Positions 33,301-45,299 are shown, counted from the first letter of the stretch. The stretch is DNA of 64,000 bases from Carettochelys insculpta (GCF_033958435.1 NC_134167.1:7150001-7214000), one strand, 5' to 3'. Program-made: numbers and translations. Notes: generated from the sequence alone by a model not told the origin.

Positions 33301-33654
33301 TATTCATTTTTCTTGTTAAATTTACGAAACTCAAATATTCCTTTGAGCTCATTTACATAATTTAAAACCAAAAGGACATCACATACCATGCAGTGTGAGC
33401 ATTAAGTAGGCTCTCCCTAGGGAAAATCAGACACATTGTCAGTCTGAAAAATCATACATGCAAAGCAGGGTGATCTTTGGATGCCAGACAATGGGGTTTT
33501 TGAGAAAGTCCAAGAATTCTATTTTGCAGAAGATTCCAGTTTTCAACATTTGTTTTCCTTCCATAATGGGACAAAGCCAAAATCTTTTCAAATATTTAAA
33601 AAAAAAAGCAGAGTCAAAATGAGACATCCCCCTGCTGCCCGAAAGAATAGCTAA

Positions 33655-33800
33655 TAAGTGATGGCAGCAGCTGGAGCTCCAGGACCTTTTCAAATGCCGG
33701 GCCCAGGGACAACTGCCTCATTGCTCCCCCACATCAGTGTGCCTGACTAAACCCAACAATGGGGCTACATCCTGCCCCTTCTGCCCTTGGCCGATCCCTT
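33655..33800 (+). repeat. GC-rich unclassified repeat, copy 3 (partial)
   Basis: GCAGCTGGAGCTCCAGGACC, CAAATGCCGGGCCCAGGGAC and CTGCCTCATTGCTCCCCCAC match the family seen at 1919-2215 and 29040-29410. Confidence 0.6.
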
Positions 33801-33867
33801 TTGGGGGTAAGGAGCTGGGTGTCCCTCCCGTCTTGCCCCGAGGTTTAGTGCAGGGGTACCGGCAGCC

Positions 33868-33945
33868 TGGGATATACAGGAAGTCAGACAAAATGATCTG
33901 ATGGCCTTCTAGCCTATCAGACCTGCCTGGTTCTGATCAGGAACA
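33868..33945 (+). mobile_element. LINE 3' tail fragment (CR1-like)
   Basis: AAGTCAGACAAAATGATCTG followed by ATGGCCTTCTAGCCT is the usual 3'-tail phrase of a turtle CR1 subfamily. Confidence 0.55.
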
Positions 33946-34617
33946 TAAAACAGGGGTCTCCCACATTCTCAGTGAGTGCTCTAACCACTGGCATATAGAG
34001 ACAAGCTCTAGATTGATGGGTATTTAGTTGTTTGAACAAAATGGAACAGCTCCAAGAGAAGAGATCAAGTCTATAGCCTAAGGGTTATGCAAGTGTGAAT
34101 CCAGCAGGGCAGAGATTTCACCCTGAGGTCTCCTGAATGCCAGCCACCAGGTTTGAGTGAGTTTTTCTGTTTCTCTGGCTCAAGTATGGATAGCAAGTGG
34201 AACAACTCCAGTAGGAGAGACTGCCTGCAGCCCAGTGCTGTGTGACTGCTTTGGAATAGGGCTCAAAGGCAAATTTCTCACATCCCACGTGAGTGCCCTC
34301 ACCACTGCACTATTAAGCATTTGGGAGTTGAGTGTACTATAGTTTTCATCAGAGATTCTATCCTGCACTTGAGAACCCTTTCCCAAAGAATGCGCAGTCA
34401 AAATGGAAATTTTCGCAGACCCATATTGCTTTTGACAAATTGACAAAACTGTTTTCATCAGAAAATACCAAAGACATCCTGACCAGCTCTGCTTTTAAGT
34501 GATCTGATCCTGTGTGCTGATTGATAATAATGTTTCTCCCAGTTACTACACTTGAGGTCTTCATTTAGCATTTTCCATCCAAGGGCACTTCAGTAATTTT
34601 ACAACTGCCTGCATGGT
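33946..34617. other. Degraded SINE and AT-rich repeat remnants
   Basis: TGAGTGCTCTAACCACTGGC near 33975 is an antisense MIR-like piece. About 34370-34495 ends GACCAGCTCTGC and belongs to the AT-rich palindromic family. No gene. Confidence 0.45.
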
Positions 34618-34740
34618 GAGCATTATTACACCCATTTGACAGATGGACACATTAGGGTTGAAGTGACTTATCCAAAGCCACTTGGCAACATAGAGTACAG
34701 ACCTGGAGGTCTCAGTTCTAGTTCTGGTTTTGCCACTAAC
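34618..34740 (-). repeat. Old MIR-like SINE remnant (antisense)
   Basis: ACACCCATTTGACAGATGGA, GAAGTGACTTATCCAAAGCC and TCTCAGTTCTAGTTCTGG follow antisense MIR order. Confidence 0.65.
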
Positions 34741-36089
34741 TCCGACATGCTACCAAGCTCCTCACTGCTAATCTGGCCATAAAAAAAATACTCTTCATCA
34801 GTCTAGGGAGCTGATGCGTAAATTCAAGAGGTTTAAGCCATTCCTACAAAGTAAAGAAGAGCCTCCATAGAAGCTGAAGGTCTTAGCATTCCTCTGCAAG
34901 TCTTTCCAAGGATAATGGCAAAGGCATAAAGATTCCTAAGGAAAAATATAGCCGAGACGTTCTGGCGCTATGGTCTCAGGTCTCTACTGCTCATTCTCCT
35001 CCTTATTGCTCTCAATTTCAGTCTCCTCTCTAAAGTGTTGTTCTGCTCCCTGGGCTTCCCCATCCTCTATGCTCCTCCCTTTCTTCCCACCATCATGCAG
35101 AGCTACACAACCCTGGTGAATGTGCAGGTATTTATGGGCTGCTCAAAAAGGGGATATTAATAAAAGCCAGTTGGAACATTTCCAAGGGGACAGTTTTTCA
35201 TTGGGCACTCCTAATTCAAGGAATTTAAACTTTTGTGCCAGGATGTATCAATTTCTTCAAAATTTTCAACTGGAAATTACCAAAGCATTTCAATAAGGTC
35301 AAAATCGGAGGTGATGTGTGTGGGGGGGGCGTTAAGGATCCCCTCCTCTGTGCACCAGCACTCACTGGAAATGGACTATTCCACTTCTTCCAGCAAGTGC
35401 AGGGGAAGTGCCGTCCCTCCCCCGCACTCACCAGAAGTAGTGTGGTGCTTCTGCAAGCAGAGTCAGGTGGAGCAGGCGCAAGGAGGGGAGGAACAGAAGT
35501 AGGGAGGAGAGGTGCTTGCGGTAGAGGGCAGCTGAGGAGGGCCCCTCCTGGCGCTCCCCTCACCAGTCACCATGCATCAAAATTTTCCATTTTGACTGTC
35601 ATTTAGACTTCTAAGATTATCTGTACTATAACTTAAAACATAAATAAAACAAAATGATCACACTGGTCCCTTCTGGCCCTGGATTCCATGAAAATAAATC
35701 ACTGAGGAATATTTCATTTTGCAAAACACTCTGAGATTTCAATTTTTCACCCTGATTTGGGATGAAAGGAAATGTCAAAATCTTGGACTTTCTCACAGGA
35801 CAGACATTTTGGTTTTTGACCCGCTGTGATACATTCTGATTAGTACTAATCTTGAAAGGAGGCTGTGGGAATGAAATCCCTTGCTTGTTGCTGGGATTTC
35901 AAAAATGGTTGCATCTCTAGTGCCACCTTCTTTTCAAGTTTTCTAGACTCCCTTATTGATGCTGGAGAAATTCAACATGCAGCAGACAGCTCGTACAATT
36001 TGCCAAATCATGCTGGGCCTGGAAAAGTTTAGCCATTTTCCTCTGGAAAATGATGATGGAAAATTCATTTAAGTATCATATATAGCTTT
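34741..36089. other. AT-rich repeat with a GC-rich interruption; no gene
   Basis: About 35165-35300 and 35575-35830 are AT-rich palindromic family (AAAATTTTCAACTGG, CATTTTGACTG). Between them, 35305-35570 is G/C-rich and may be inserted. A CR1-like scrap TGGTCCCTTCTGGCC lies near 35666. Frames over the GC-rich part have no recognisable product. Confidence 0.4.
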
Positions 36090-36260
36090 GCTGAGGCAGA
36101 GCAGGGGAAAGGGTAAATCTAATGCAGGCACAACGCTCCCCTCAAACGGATGCTGAATGTAAACGTTAGCTGCATTTCTGTCAGATTTAATGGATTTCAC
36201 TTACAGGAACCATAATAAACAGTTCAGATCAGAGTCAGCTGGGGGAATACTTAAAACCCA
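36090..36260. other. Candidate conserved non-coding block
   Basis: Non-repetitive, with TCAGATTTAATGGATTTCAC, CATAATAAACAG and CAACAGAGTCATTTG. Weak candidate. Confidence 0.2.
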
Positions 36261-38010
36261 ACAGAGTCATTTGTTTTGCTGGGAGCTTTAGTCTTGGGGT
36301 GAGTTGAACGAGGGTTTTAAGGTACTGGATTTAGATTTGAGGTCCACGCTGTGAGAAACTGGCATCTTGGGGCTCCCTGAAAAGCCAAACATGGACTGTG
36401 ACACATCACAGCACTCAGAGGCCAAAGGCTTCCTGGAGCAGTGAGGCTGTGTCAGGGAACGCTGCTGATTTTATCACTCTTCTTGCAATAATCTATGTTT
36501 TCTTAGTATCCCACGTCAGGGAGTCATGTACTTGAACAAGAGTCTTGGCTTTCTTATTTTGTTCCCTAAAGGAACTTTCTAGTCCCTGTGATGGCTTGAA
36601 CATGTGACTTTCAAAGAAGGCAGGAAGAACCTTTCAATTTTCACGAAAAACAGTCTCATGACTTTAAACTGATATGTTGGTTTTCTGGGGCCTGACTCGT
36701 GCTTCTTGAATGATTGGGATGGCTACATGAAGAATTGTAAAGAGGAATGGAAATGTAGTTTGCCCTCCATCCTCATCAGTGGTCATGTAACACCCCTCCC
36801 GAGCGTCTCCCTTATTTTGGGGGAGGTAGAGGTGAAAGTAAGCAGGTTCACTCTGGTGTGTAGCTCCAGCAGGAACTGGCTGAGCTGTGGCAAAACACAG
36901 CAGGGAGCTTTTGAAAGAGCTGACAGGAACCTGATTTGCAATAGGACAGTACCCATAAGAAGTTGTAAGTTAATTTCTCCCCTGGGAGGAGGCCAGTGCT
37001 CCTAGCATTGTCCCCCAGTCCACTGATGTGGCTCCGTAAACAGAGAGAAGTGATGTACAGTATTATACCAGTGGAGCCAGAAGGGGACCAACAGTGGGTG
37101 ACCTGTCCTGTCTGGATGAGCCACCAATGCTGATGTGTGTAGGAAGCTGTCAGCAGAGAGCACACGTCCCCAGTGACTGGCTGCTGGTTGGATCAGGGCT
37201 CACTCGGGCTGGGTATGGTTTGGTATGAGTGAATACGGGCTCCGAGCTGGAGACAAAAAGCAGACATGCTGAGTTGCACAGGCTTTTATGTGAGGAAAGT
37301 AAAGTGAGCATCCACCCTTGTTGGCTATAATTGATCATCTCAGGCCAGAAGACCTTCACAGGATGGCAGCAGTTGGGGCCACTGAGATGGGACCAGCGAT
37401 GCAGAGAAAAGGAGCAGCCAGCCACAGTTCTGTACCTGTCTAATGAATAGCTCAGGAGACTGAATTTATCCATGAAACATCTGTAGATTGAGGGCTCAGG
37501 GTCCGGACTGCACCCTCTGGAGTGAATCTTCTTTTGTTCCACATCTGGCAATTTCGAGGTGGGGTGGCAGGCCAGCCAGGGGTGGCAGAGGCAGAAACGG
37601 CTGGCTTTCTGGTGCCATTAATCTCCTCCTCTGCTGCACCATTAATCTGAGCCATCTCCTGTCACGGCTGAAGCCAGAGGACACTGGTTTCAAACAGTAT
37701 GACTGTCAAGTTGCTCAGCATGCAATAAATCACTCACAGCATCTTCCCTTTCATGTCTGCTCAGCTGGGGAGCTTGTAGATACTTCTTAAACACTTCCAT
37801 ACCCACGTGGATGCTTGCTTCATTTTGCCTTGGCCACACGTCGGAGAACTTTTACCTCTATTACTCACTGCAGAAACTAAATTCTTCCTTCTGAGAGCAG
37901 AGGACAATTGGATTCTGAGGATGAAAGCAGCTTTGAGAGGCATCAGCAAGCACTCTGCTTCTCTTGTCATTAGGTAATTTGTATACATACATACTGACAT
38001 GACAAGGTCG
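36261..38010. other. No recognisable gene
   Basis: About 1.75 kb of apparently single-copy sequence with frames of up to 133 codons (37150-37551, minus) that I cannot assign. No splice-bounded conserved peptide stands out. Confidence 0.45.
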
Positions 38011-38011
38011 G

Positions 38012-38050
<39 letters not shown>
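38011..38050. repeat. (CT)n microsatellite
   Basis: Nearly pure CT over 40 bp. Its reverse complement produces the Arg-Glu runs in short frames here. Confidence 0.95.
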
Positions 38051-38052
<2 letters not shown>

Positions 38053-38156
38053 TGCATGCACACATGCACCCCAAGTCTGTGTGTGAGACACTGTGTATCA
38101 TGCAAGAGACACAGAGGAACAGTCTGATTTTCTGTTTCTTGCACAATACACACAGC

Positions 38157-38404
38157 GGCTGGGTCTACACGAGCCCCTTCCTTTCAGAAGGGGCATGTTA
38201 ATGAGCGGGTTCAAAAGATGATAATGAGGCACTGCTATGAACATGTAGCGCCTCATTAGCATAATGGTGGCCATGGCGATTGGAAAGTGCGGCTTTTGAA
38301 TTGCATGCCACCCGTGAAGACGGGGACCTTTCGAAAGGACCCCTCAGATTTCGAAAGCCCTTCTTCCTAACACCGGGTAGGAAGGGGCTTGTGTAGACAC
38401 AGGG
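38157..38404. mobile_element. GTCTACAC-ended MITE inserted in a minisatellite
   Basis: The left end CTGGGTCTACACGAGCCCCT and the reverse complement of the right end CTGTGTCTACACAAGCCCCT are inverted repeats of at least 24 bp. The interior has CTCATTAGCATAATGG and TTTCGAAAG palindromes. Flanks AGC/AGA match at 2 of 3. Confidence 0.75.
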
Positions 38405-38460
38405 AGAGTGTTTCTTTGTGTCTCTTGCACAATAAACAGTGTCTCTATCTCACACATACA

Positions 38461-38914
38461 GGCTATGTCTACACTAGAGCAAACCAATTGTCTCTCCCAC
38501 AATAAACAGCGTCTCTCTCACAACACAATCTGTTGACAGAAGTTACTGTCCGAAGATATCTTCCGACAAAATTTCTGTCAACAGATTGTGGCCAGACCGC
38601 AAAGCACACTGAAAGAGCAATCCACTCTGTTGACAGAGAGCAGCCAGGCTGCCCACCCTCTCTATCAGCAAAATGGCCAACTGAAAACACAGAAGACAGG
38701 GCTGCTCCAAGTCCTGGAAGTCCGGTCAACAGAAAGCACCCCAGAACATCCAGAACAGCGTTTTTGTTGACAGAGGCGTTCTGCCTCATGGGGAAGTAGG
38801 ATAAGATTGTCAACAAAAGTGCCATGTTCTGTCAATTTACTGACAACACAATGCCTTGGCAATGTGGACACTCAGCAGGTTTTGTCGACAAAACGGTCTA
38901 GTGTAGACATACCC
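38461..38914. mobile_element. GTCTACAC-ended MITE of the GTCGAC/TTGACAGA type
   Basis: GGCTATGTCTACACTAGAGC at the left and GGTCTAGTGTAGACATACCC at the right are inverted repeats, flanked by ACA on both sides (38458-38460, 38915-38917). Inside is a perfect hairpin CACAATCTGTTGACAGAA / TTCTGTCAACAGATTGTG (38523-38589 region) and TTTTGTCGACAAAA near the right end. A minisatellite unit (38491-38509) lies inside it. Confidence 0.8.
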
Positions 38915-39019
38915 ACAGACTCTCTTTCTCTGTATCTCTTGCACACTACAGTCTTTCTCATACACACACACACACACACACAGTCTGTTTCTGTCTCTTG
39001 CACAACACACAGTCTCTTT

Positions 39020-39067
<48 letters not shown>

Positions 39068-39274
39068 TGCGTCTCTGTAAAAGCATCAGGCTTTGGAAAA
39101 TAAACTGTAAACTGGGAAAATCATAATAATATGCACAATGGAAGGCCAGAATACAGGACTTTTTGGTTTTAAATTTGTGATTGAAATATCAAGTATGTAG
39201 CTTCATTTTGAATTACATCTATGGAGACACAACCCTGCACCTCTGTCTCATTTGGATCCATTCAGGGTCAGCTG

Positions 39275-39350
39275 TGATCCAAAGTTCATGGGTTTACGGC
39301 CAGAAGGGACCATTAGCCAGTTCAGAGAGTCTCAGCCCAGGGGCAGCTTG
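39275..39350 (-). mobile_element. LINE 3' tail fragment (antisense)
   Basis: GTTTACGGCCAGAAGGGACC followed by ATTAGCCAG is the antisense of the CR1-like 3' phrase seen at 33868. Confidence 0.5.
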
Positions 39351-39960
39351 TGAGCGAATCAACTCTAGGTTGTAGCATATGGGGCATTCTACGGGCCATA
39401 CAAGTTGTGTGTGTGTATATATATCGTGTGGATGCAACCCACGTGTCACAAAAAATAATTAGCCATCCCCAAAAATTGCCAGAGTCCTTGCTCTAGATTA
39501 GGTTGTTTGGTGTTTAATTCTTTATGATGTTACTGATGTTTGACCAAGTTCTTTTGAGGTCAGCCTCATAATTTCTAATTCCTGAAGTTATCAGCCTGTG
39601 CATTAAACCAACAACTGCATGAATCAAACCTGATTCAGCAATGAAATAGATACAGGTCACAATGTTATTAATGGCTTCATGGGCTTTATGTCGATTTTCT
39701 CCACTTCCAGACCCATTTGTGAGGTGGAAAAAGAGCCTCTTAAGTCTTTCTTGCCTCATGTGCTGAGAAGGACTGAGTGATGAAGAATAAAGCAGATTTG
39801 ACTAATCCTTTAGAAGCAAACAAAGTCTCTTAAACAACTGTTTAGATGAGTCCCCTTCTCCTGACTACTTCTTGACAGTTCTAACCAGCAAACCAGCACC
39901 ATCTCCCATCAAAGTCTTTCAGCCCATTACAGTCAATGAACAAGTTACTTGGAGCCTCAT
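39351..39960. other. No recognisable gene
   Basis: Unassigned sequence with a short (GT)n(AT)n tract near 39406-39424. The segment before 39961 (CCCATTACAGTCAATGAAC) looks like half of the palindromic repeat whose other half follows the MITE at 40145-40170. Confidence 0.4.
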
Positions 39961-40144
39961 CAATGTTCCAGCTAATCTTTTCCATCCATGTTCTGAATAA
40001 GTATTTTACGTGCACTGAGGCACATGAATGTGCACCACCAATAGAAAAAAAACAGCCTAGCTGTGGGTGCTCTGCTAAATCACTAAATGGCATTTGAGTC
40101 TCTCCAGGGTGGCCACCCAAGAGCACAGCTTACAGGGAACACTA
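39961..40144. mobile_element. hAT-type MITE, CAGTGTTCC family
   Basis: CAATGTTCCAGCTAATCTTT, GAATGTGCACCACCAATAGA, GGGTGGCCACCCAAGAGCAC and CAGGGAACACTA identify the family. Both termini have lost the consensus G. Confidence 0.75.
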
Positions 40145-41167
40145 CTCAGCACCTCTGAAAATCAGGCCTACAACATTTCTTTGGAAAGATTCTCCCTGCA
40201 GCAACAAAGTTTGAGCCCCCGAGGGGCAGGAGAGGGAAGCAGCTGTGAGTGAAAAGGAAAGATCTCCTTTGCCTGCTGAACTGCTTCTGTACACAACAAT
40301 GCAGCAGAGAGACAGCCCAGCTGGCTGTGATGTGAACTCCAAAGTCTGATGTTCCGGGGCCCTCCTGGGCAGAATATACTTACCTTCTTTGTAGCTGGCG
40401 GTAACTCACACCCCAGCAAAGCACTGTGCCACATGACGTCCCCTGATGCATAGCCACAGCCATTTCCACTGTTTCCCTTACTCGGTCTCTGTACAGAATA
40501 ATATGCGATTAATTGATTTTCTGTCACTCTTTTAGTACGGAAAATTAATTTTGGAGCAACCTTGTTTTCTCAGGGTATGAATTCTCCACATGCAGAGTAA
40601 TTCGGCTGGTACATTATTCATGAGAGGAAACAGTGATGGAGTAGGTAACCGAGGCAGCCCCAAGGCCACACACTGATAATCTGTGTTACCGATACAACAA
40701 TATTCCACAGATGCTTCTAAATAATTCACATCTACAACTCAATTTGGCACCAAGCGTGAGACTTGGGATGTGACGGGCAAAAGGAAGGAGGAAAGCCGTG
40801 TGCCAGGACACAACAGTTCTTGATGCCCAGGCAAAACTGGAGCCAATGAGCTCCCTGGTGGAGTCCAGGAGGGCACTGATGGCTACATGAGACCAGACAG
40901 GAAGATGACACCGGGGCAATTAACCTGTGCTTCCCTTGGCTCTAGTCAGATTGCTAAAAGTCCTTGATGAATGGTGTTTCCTAGAACAGTTCTACAGGAG
41001 TATGTGGGGCAGGGGCCAGCAGCTGCATAGAAAAGGCTAGTGGCCCTTGCACACGGGGGCACATCAAGAGTAACAGCAGAGCTACACCAGTGCAAAAGCC
41101 ACAGAGAAGGAAGATGTGGGCTCATGGGGGTAGTGGCCTATGTGGCAGAGATGAAGAAGGTTGAGAG
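40145..41167. other. No recognisable gene
   Basis: Starts with CTCAGCACCTCTGAAAATCA, one arm of a palindromic amniote repeat. The rest is unassigned. Confidence 0.45.
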
Positions 41168-41354
41168 CAGCGTTCCCTATAAGCTGAGCGCTTGGGCAGC
41201 CACGAGGGAGAGAGTGAAGTGTCGTCCAGCTGATTAGCAGCGTGCCACAGCTGGCAGTGTGTGTGTTTCTATAGGTGGTGCACATCTGCACATGCCTTGG
41301 TGCACATCACAAAACTTATTCTGCCCTGGCTGGAAAAAGTTAGAGGGAGCGCTG
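41168..41354. mobile_element. hAT-type MITE, CAGTGTTCC family (reverse orientation)
   Basis: Starts CAGCGTTCCCTATAAGCTGA and ends AGAGGGAGCGCTG. Flanks GTTGAGAG and ATTGAGAA match at 6 of 8. The internal GTGGTGCACATCTGCACATG and CAAAACTTATTCTG are the reverse of the blocks in the 22865 copy. Confidence 0.8.
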
Positions 41355-41533
41355 ATTGAGAAGCTGGGATGTGGATTTTCAGAAAGCCCTGGAGAGAAGC
41401 CAGGGCCTTTTCTGCATGGTTAGATGGGAGAGGGTGACTTGTGACTGGACTCCTAGGCAGCTCTGTAACACACCTGGTGGAACATAGGTGGTGCAGAAGG
41501 GGCAACATTGTTGGGAATCTCAGTTCAGCAAAG

Positions 41534-41622
41534 GTCTGATTTTCAGAGGTGTGGTGCTTTTGCAGTTCCTACGAACTCTAAGTAGCATTGGAAGTGCTCA
41601 GCTCCTGCAAATCAGGCCCTGC
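41534..41622. repeat. Palindromic amniote repeat
   Basis: CTGATTTTCAGAGGTGTGGT and the opposing GTGCTCAGCTCCTGCAAATC form the two arms of a short palindromic element. Confidence 0.6.
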
Positions 41623-41754
41623 TCATTCTTTCTCTGTGTACTGATAACTAAAGACAATGTCACGGGGGTGAAGGGACCTGCTTCTGCTGCTACATTGATA
41701 AGATGAAATCCCTAGCAACATGTAGACATGGATATTTCCTCTGAGCAAGATCTA

Positions 41755-41875
41755 CCTGGGCTGTGGAACAGTCTCCTCAGGGAAATTGGGGAAACTCCAT
41801 TGTTTAGCATTTAAAACAAGATTAGCAAATATACTGGATAGAAAAGTCCTGCCCTGGCAGTGGAGATAAACTAAA
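41755..41875 (+). mobile_element. CR1 LINE fragment (sense)
   Basis: CTGTGGAACAGTCTCCTCAG, CATTTAAAACAAGATTAGCA and GAAAAGTCCTGCCCTGGCAG follow CR1 order near the 3' end. Confidence 0.6.
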
Positions 41876-43139
41876 TGTCACCTGGTTCCCACACCAAATG
41901 CCAAGGATCCTTCAACCCCCTCTCAGTCTGTTTGCTTCTCGATTCTGGTAGTAATCCCCAGACCAAGAAAGTTCAGGGACATGCCAGTTTAACTTCTAGG
42001 CCACCCACCATGGGCATAATTTTTTCCTCCAGCACAACCAGTTGAGTATAGTCATGTTGGTGAAACTGTGGACTGAGGGGATTTTTTTTCAGGCTGAAAA
42101 CTAACAGCTGCCCCTGGCGCTCAGCAGTGCAGTTTGTAGCATTGCCTCGCCCCACTCCAGCCTCGGCTATCAGCGGCCTGCGGTTAGCCTTGGTAAGATT
42201 TTTCAAGTGCCCCCAGATAACAGATGTGGAGCAGGAATTTCATCTTCCTGACATGGGCTGAGAGGCTTCATCACTCCAGGGAAAGGCCCCACAGCAGCTG
42301 TGCCACTGGCCACACAGGCGTTTCTTTTCATCCTGACAAAATCATTAAACTAGAGCAAAGGGGACACCAAGGGCACAACCTGAGGGGAGGCTAACTAGGG
42401 TTTCACAAGGGTTGGCACTTGAGTTACCCCCAGGTGGGGAACCTATGGATGACCTGGGTTGGATTTCAAAGCCTTCTACCAGTGTGAGAAGAGTCAGGGA
42501 GTGATAGGAGTTAAAAACCACAGGGACCTCTCTCAAACCTACCCTCAGGGGGCGCTGTCTTGTTGCACTGGTCCAAAGACTGTGCTCTGGTCTCTATGTA
42601 GATAAATAACTGGCAATGAGATGCGTAAGTCACCTATTGGGGTTTTCAACATCAAGTGCACCTGCCGCTTTCTGGCCATATATCACAGGGCCACTGAGGG
42701 AAACTATTGCTGCAGCGCATGCCACAGGCCAAGGAACACAACTTCTTCACCAGTCTAGGGTGGGTTTTGTTTTTAAATGATCAATCTGATTTCTTCAGGA
42801 CATTGGAGATGACCTGGCTATTTACCTGACAGCTCATCAGTCTGTGTGATCACAGCTTTTATAGGACAGAAGTGGTGTTATCAGCCATCCAGGCTAGGAA
42901 CATGAATAATGTTCCAAAGAGATAAGCAGTCAGAGAGCCACTCTGAGGAAATCAAGCCTCTGGACCAGGCAACCCTTGGTGAACTAGAATAGAACCACAA
43001 GGTAAAGTGCGTCCCTTAGAGCAATGCTCTCTGTGTATGCCAAGCTGCCATAGTCTCCTCTAGGCCATCAGGCCTGGAAGTTGTGCGTGTGAGCCACTTA
43101 CTGCCCAACCCACCTGCTGATCTGAGCCAGGTGAAAGTT
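41876..43139. other. No recognisable gene
   Basis: Unassigned, apparently single-copy sequence around the CTCF-like motif at 42541. Confidence 0.5.
42541..42558 (+). promoter_or_regulatory. CTCF-like motif C
   Basis: ACCCTCAGGGGGCGCTGT contains the CTCF core AGGGGGCGC on the plus strand, with two upstream mismatches to consensus. Orientation is opposite to motifs A and B at 28.5 kb. Confidence 0.4.
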
Positions 43140-43445
43140 CTAAACCAAAACATTTTTTTTTGTTTTCCAGGGGGGTGAAACTGCAGATCCACTTCAACCC
43201 AAACATTCTGCCAATACATGTCCAACTTGCTGAATTATCTTGAATTTAAAAAATACAAAACTCAGAACTCTGAAGCAGTGAAAATGTTTAGTTCTGACAT
43301 TTTCCAAATACAACATTGCGATTCTTCTATTCAAAGTGTTTCAGTTAGGCAGCCTCTTCAATTTCACATAAATTGAACCAAAAAACCTCTAATAGCTTGA
43401 AATCAAACTTAAATGCTTTGTTTTCCCCAACTTTTTGGCACTTTT
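43140..43445. repeat. AT-rich palindromic repeat family
   Basis: CCAAAACATTTTTTTTTGTT, GTTCTGACATTTTCC and GTTTCAGTTAGGCAGC resemble the blocks at 12190-13275 and 20480-20815. Confidence 0.4.
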
Positions 43446-43727
43446 GGTGAATGGAACAATTTTATTGCTGAAATCCTCCTCTTTTGTCCTGTTGGTGCTG
43501 ACTGGAGTGGCTGATTCTGACTGTGTTTTTGTTGTTGTTGTTGTTTTTTGTTTGTTTGTTTTTAATGATTCAGCTGTTCCGTATGGAGACAACAGTACTA
43601 AGGGATATGCATTCGTTCAACACTCCAGAGACCCCCAGACAACTCAACAGCTGACTCTACGAATTTCAGCACAGAGTCGATACAAATTTTATGGGGAGCA
43701 TGGTAACTATGCTTAGCTGTTACATGC
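43446..43727. other. Unassigned; contains (GTT)n/(GTTT)n
   Basis: The simple repeat spans 43526-43563. The rest is unassigned. Confidence 0.6.
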
Positions 43728-43925
43728 ATCTCAAAGAGCTGGAAGGGAACTCAAGAAGTCATTGAGTCCAGTCCCCTACACTCATAGCAGCACCTATCAC
43801 TATTTGTCACAGATTTTGTTTTAATCTATCCTGCCCGACACTTGAAAGGCCCCCTCAAGGACTGAGCTCTCAATCTTGGGTTTAGAAGGCCAATGCTCTA
43901 ATCACTGAGCTAGTGATCCCTCCTT
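43728..43925 (-). mobile_element. tRNA-derived SINE, tortoise Pol III (Cry) type
   Basis: Read on the minus strand, an A-box region TAGCTCAGTGATTAGAGCA (43912-43894), then GGCCTTCTAAACCC, a degraded B-box region AGCTCAGTCC (43868-43859), a TTGAGGGGGCC linker and a tail with GGACTCAATGACTTCTTGAG that resembles a CR1 3' end. This is the Cry SINE layout in cryptodiran turtles and is among the better lineage markers in the window. Confidence 0.8.
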
Positions 43926-45299
43926 TGCCCCCCATCACCTGCTCTAACAACTGACTCTAGATCAGGCTGACAAGGATCTCTTTGGGAACCTGCTTGACAG
44001 CTAAGGGCAATGCAATCAATGAAATTTTTCCATTGACTTCAATGCTCTTTGGATCATGAGTCTCCCCAGAGAAATTGCCAAGGGATATGTAGGATCAGAC
44101 TTGGGCTGGAGAATTCTTGCAACTGGGCTGTGAAGTATCAGATTCATTTCAAGCATTTCTACCAAACCGGAGTACTCAAGAAAGGAGCTTACCTCCTCTT
44201 CTCACTGTCTCTGGTGAGTCTTACTGGAGTTGGACAAGGGAACAACCCACAGAAGGGATGGGGAAGAGAGGATAAAACAGTGTAGTTAGTGTAAAATTTC
44301 TGATTTAAAGGAATGGATCAAATAAACCCAAAAGCTTAATGCTTTTAGCAAGACTAAAGGTGACTCCAGCATTACAGACTGGACAGGACTGGAGAATATT
44401 AAGCTTAAATGAGCATTATCCTCGTTGCACAAGGAGGAAACAATTCTGTATGGTTCAAGTGATGGAAGCTCAGAATTATTGCTTCCTGCTGAGTCCAGTT
44501 CGACCTTTTATGAAACACCTGTGATAAAAAAAGAACAAAAATTAAAATGAAACAGCCAGTGCCGCTTCAGACTTGGGTTGAGTTCCCAATGGGAGCCGGG
44601 AGGTCATGGTCTGGTGGCCATATTTCATTTGGCAGAGCCTATAACACTTCTGTCCTTATTCGTTAACCACACGGGATCAGTTGCAGAGAGGCACTGGGAA
44701 AACAGATTTCCAAATCTTGTCTCTTCCCTGCTGAAGTTTCTGTGTGTATGTGTGAGTGGAACATTAGCTATATAAGCCACCACAGAAGAGCTATAAAAAG
44801 TTGCTTTCTTTCGTCTCTAAACTTTGCTCTGCAGCCATTGTGTACCATGCACCAGATGCAGCAGCAACAGCACAAGGCCTATAACCTCCATCCAAATGGT
44901 AATAATTCCTCCAGGACCCTAACCTACTTCTAATTTACAACTCTGCTAAAATGAACATTATTTCAAGCTAAGTGTATTCTCCTAGGTGTATATGGAACGC
45001 GATAGCTTTCCTGCTGACAGCAGAGTTTCTTTTTAAATGTCATGCATTCACTTTCATTACTTCCAAATAATTGCCCAAAAGATCAGCAGTTGGACAGGCA
45101 AGAGCATTTTATATCACTGTTAGGCATTCCCCCACTGCCATCAAGCCTTGCCCCCTGTGGCTTCTTTCACAATCGTGGAATTGACTATCTGTTCAGGAGA
45201 GGTGGAGAGTTGATGAAGAATCTGGGGAATTGTGCCAGACTTTTCATGGAAAGGACTAAGTGACCATGTGAAGTACAACCCACTAGGATATTCTTCTCT
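43926..45299. other. No recognisable gene
   Basis: Unassigned sequence. Short frames lack recognisable products. Confidence 0.5.

Larger units (their letters stand above)
38131..39062. repeat. Dispersed minisatellite, unit about TCTCTTGCACAATAAACAG plus CT/CA tract
   Basis: Unit copies at 38135-38155, 38421-38439, 38491-38509, 38935-38951 and 38994-39012, each followed by TCTCTNTC-type and CA-rich sequence. (CA)n tracts lie at about 38961-38981 and 39022-39063. Two transposons interrupt the array. Confidence 0.75.

Noticed and set aside
35225..35606. Overlapping 112- and 123-codon frames on opposite strands
   Set aside because: GC-rich insertion between AT-rich repeat blocks; both strands are open and neither translation is recognisable.
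37761..38153. 130-codon minus-strand frame with Arg-Glu run
   Set aside because: The Arg-Glu run is a translation of the CT microsatellite.
38131..39062. Spaced repeat array considered as CRISPR-like
   Set aside because: Units are imperfect and irregularly spaced by transposons, and the DNA is clearly vertebrate.
43728..43925. Possible functional tRNA gene
   Set aside because: A- and B-box remnants are followed by a CR1-like tail, and the cloverleaf is degraded, so it is a SINE.
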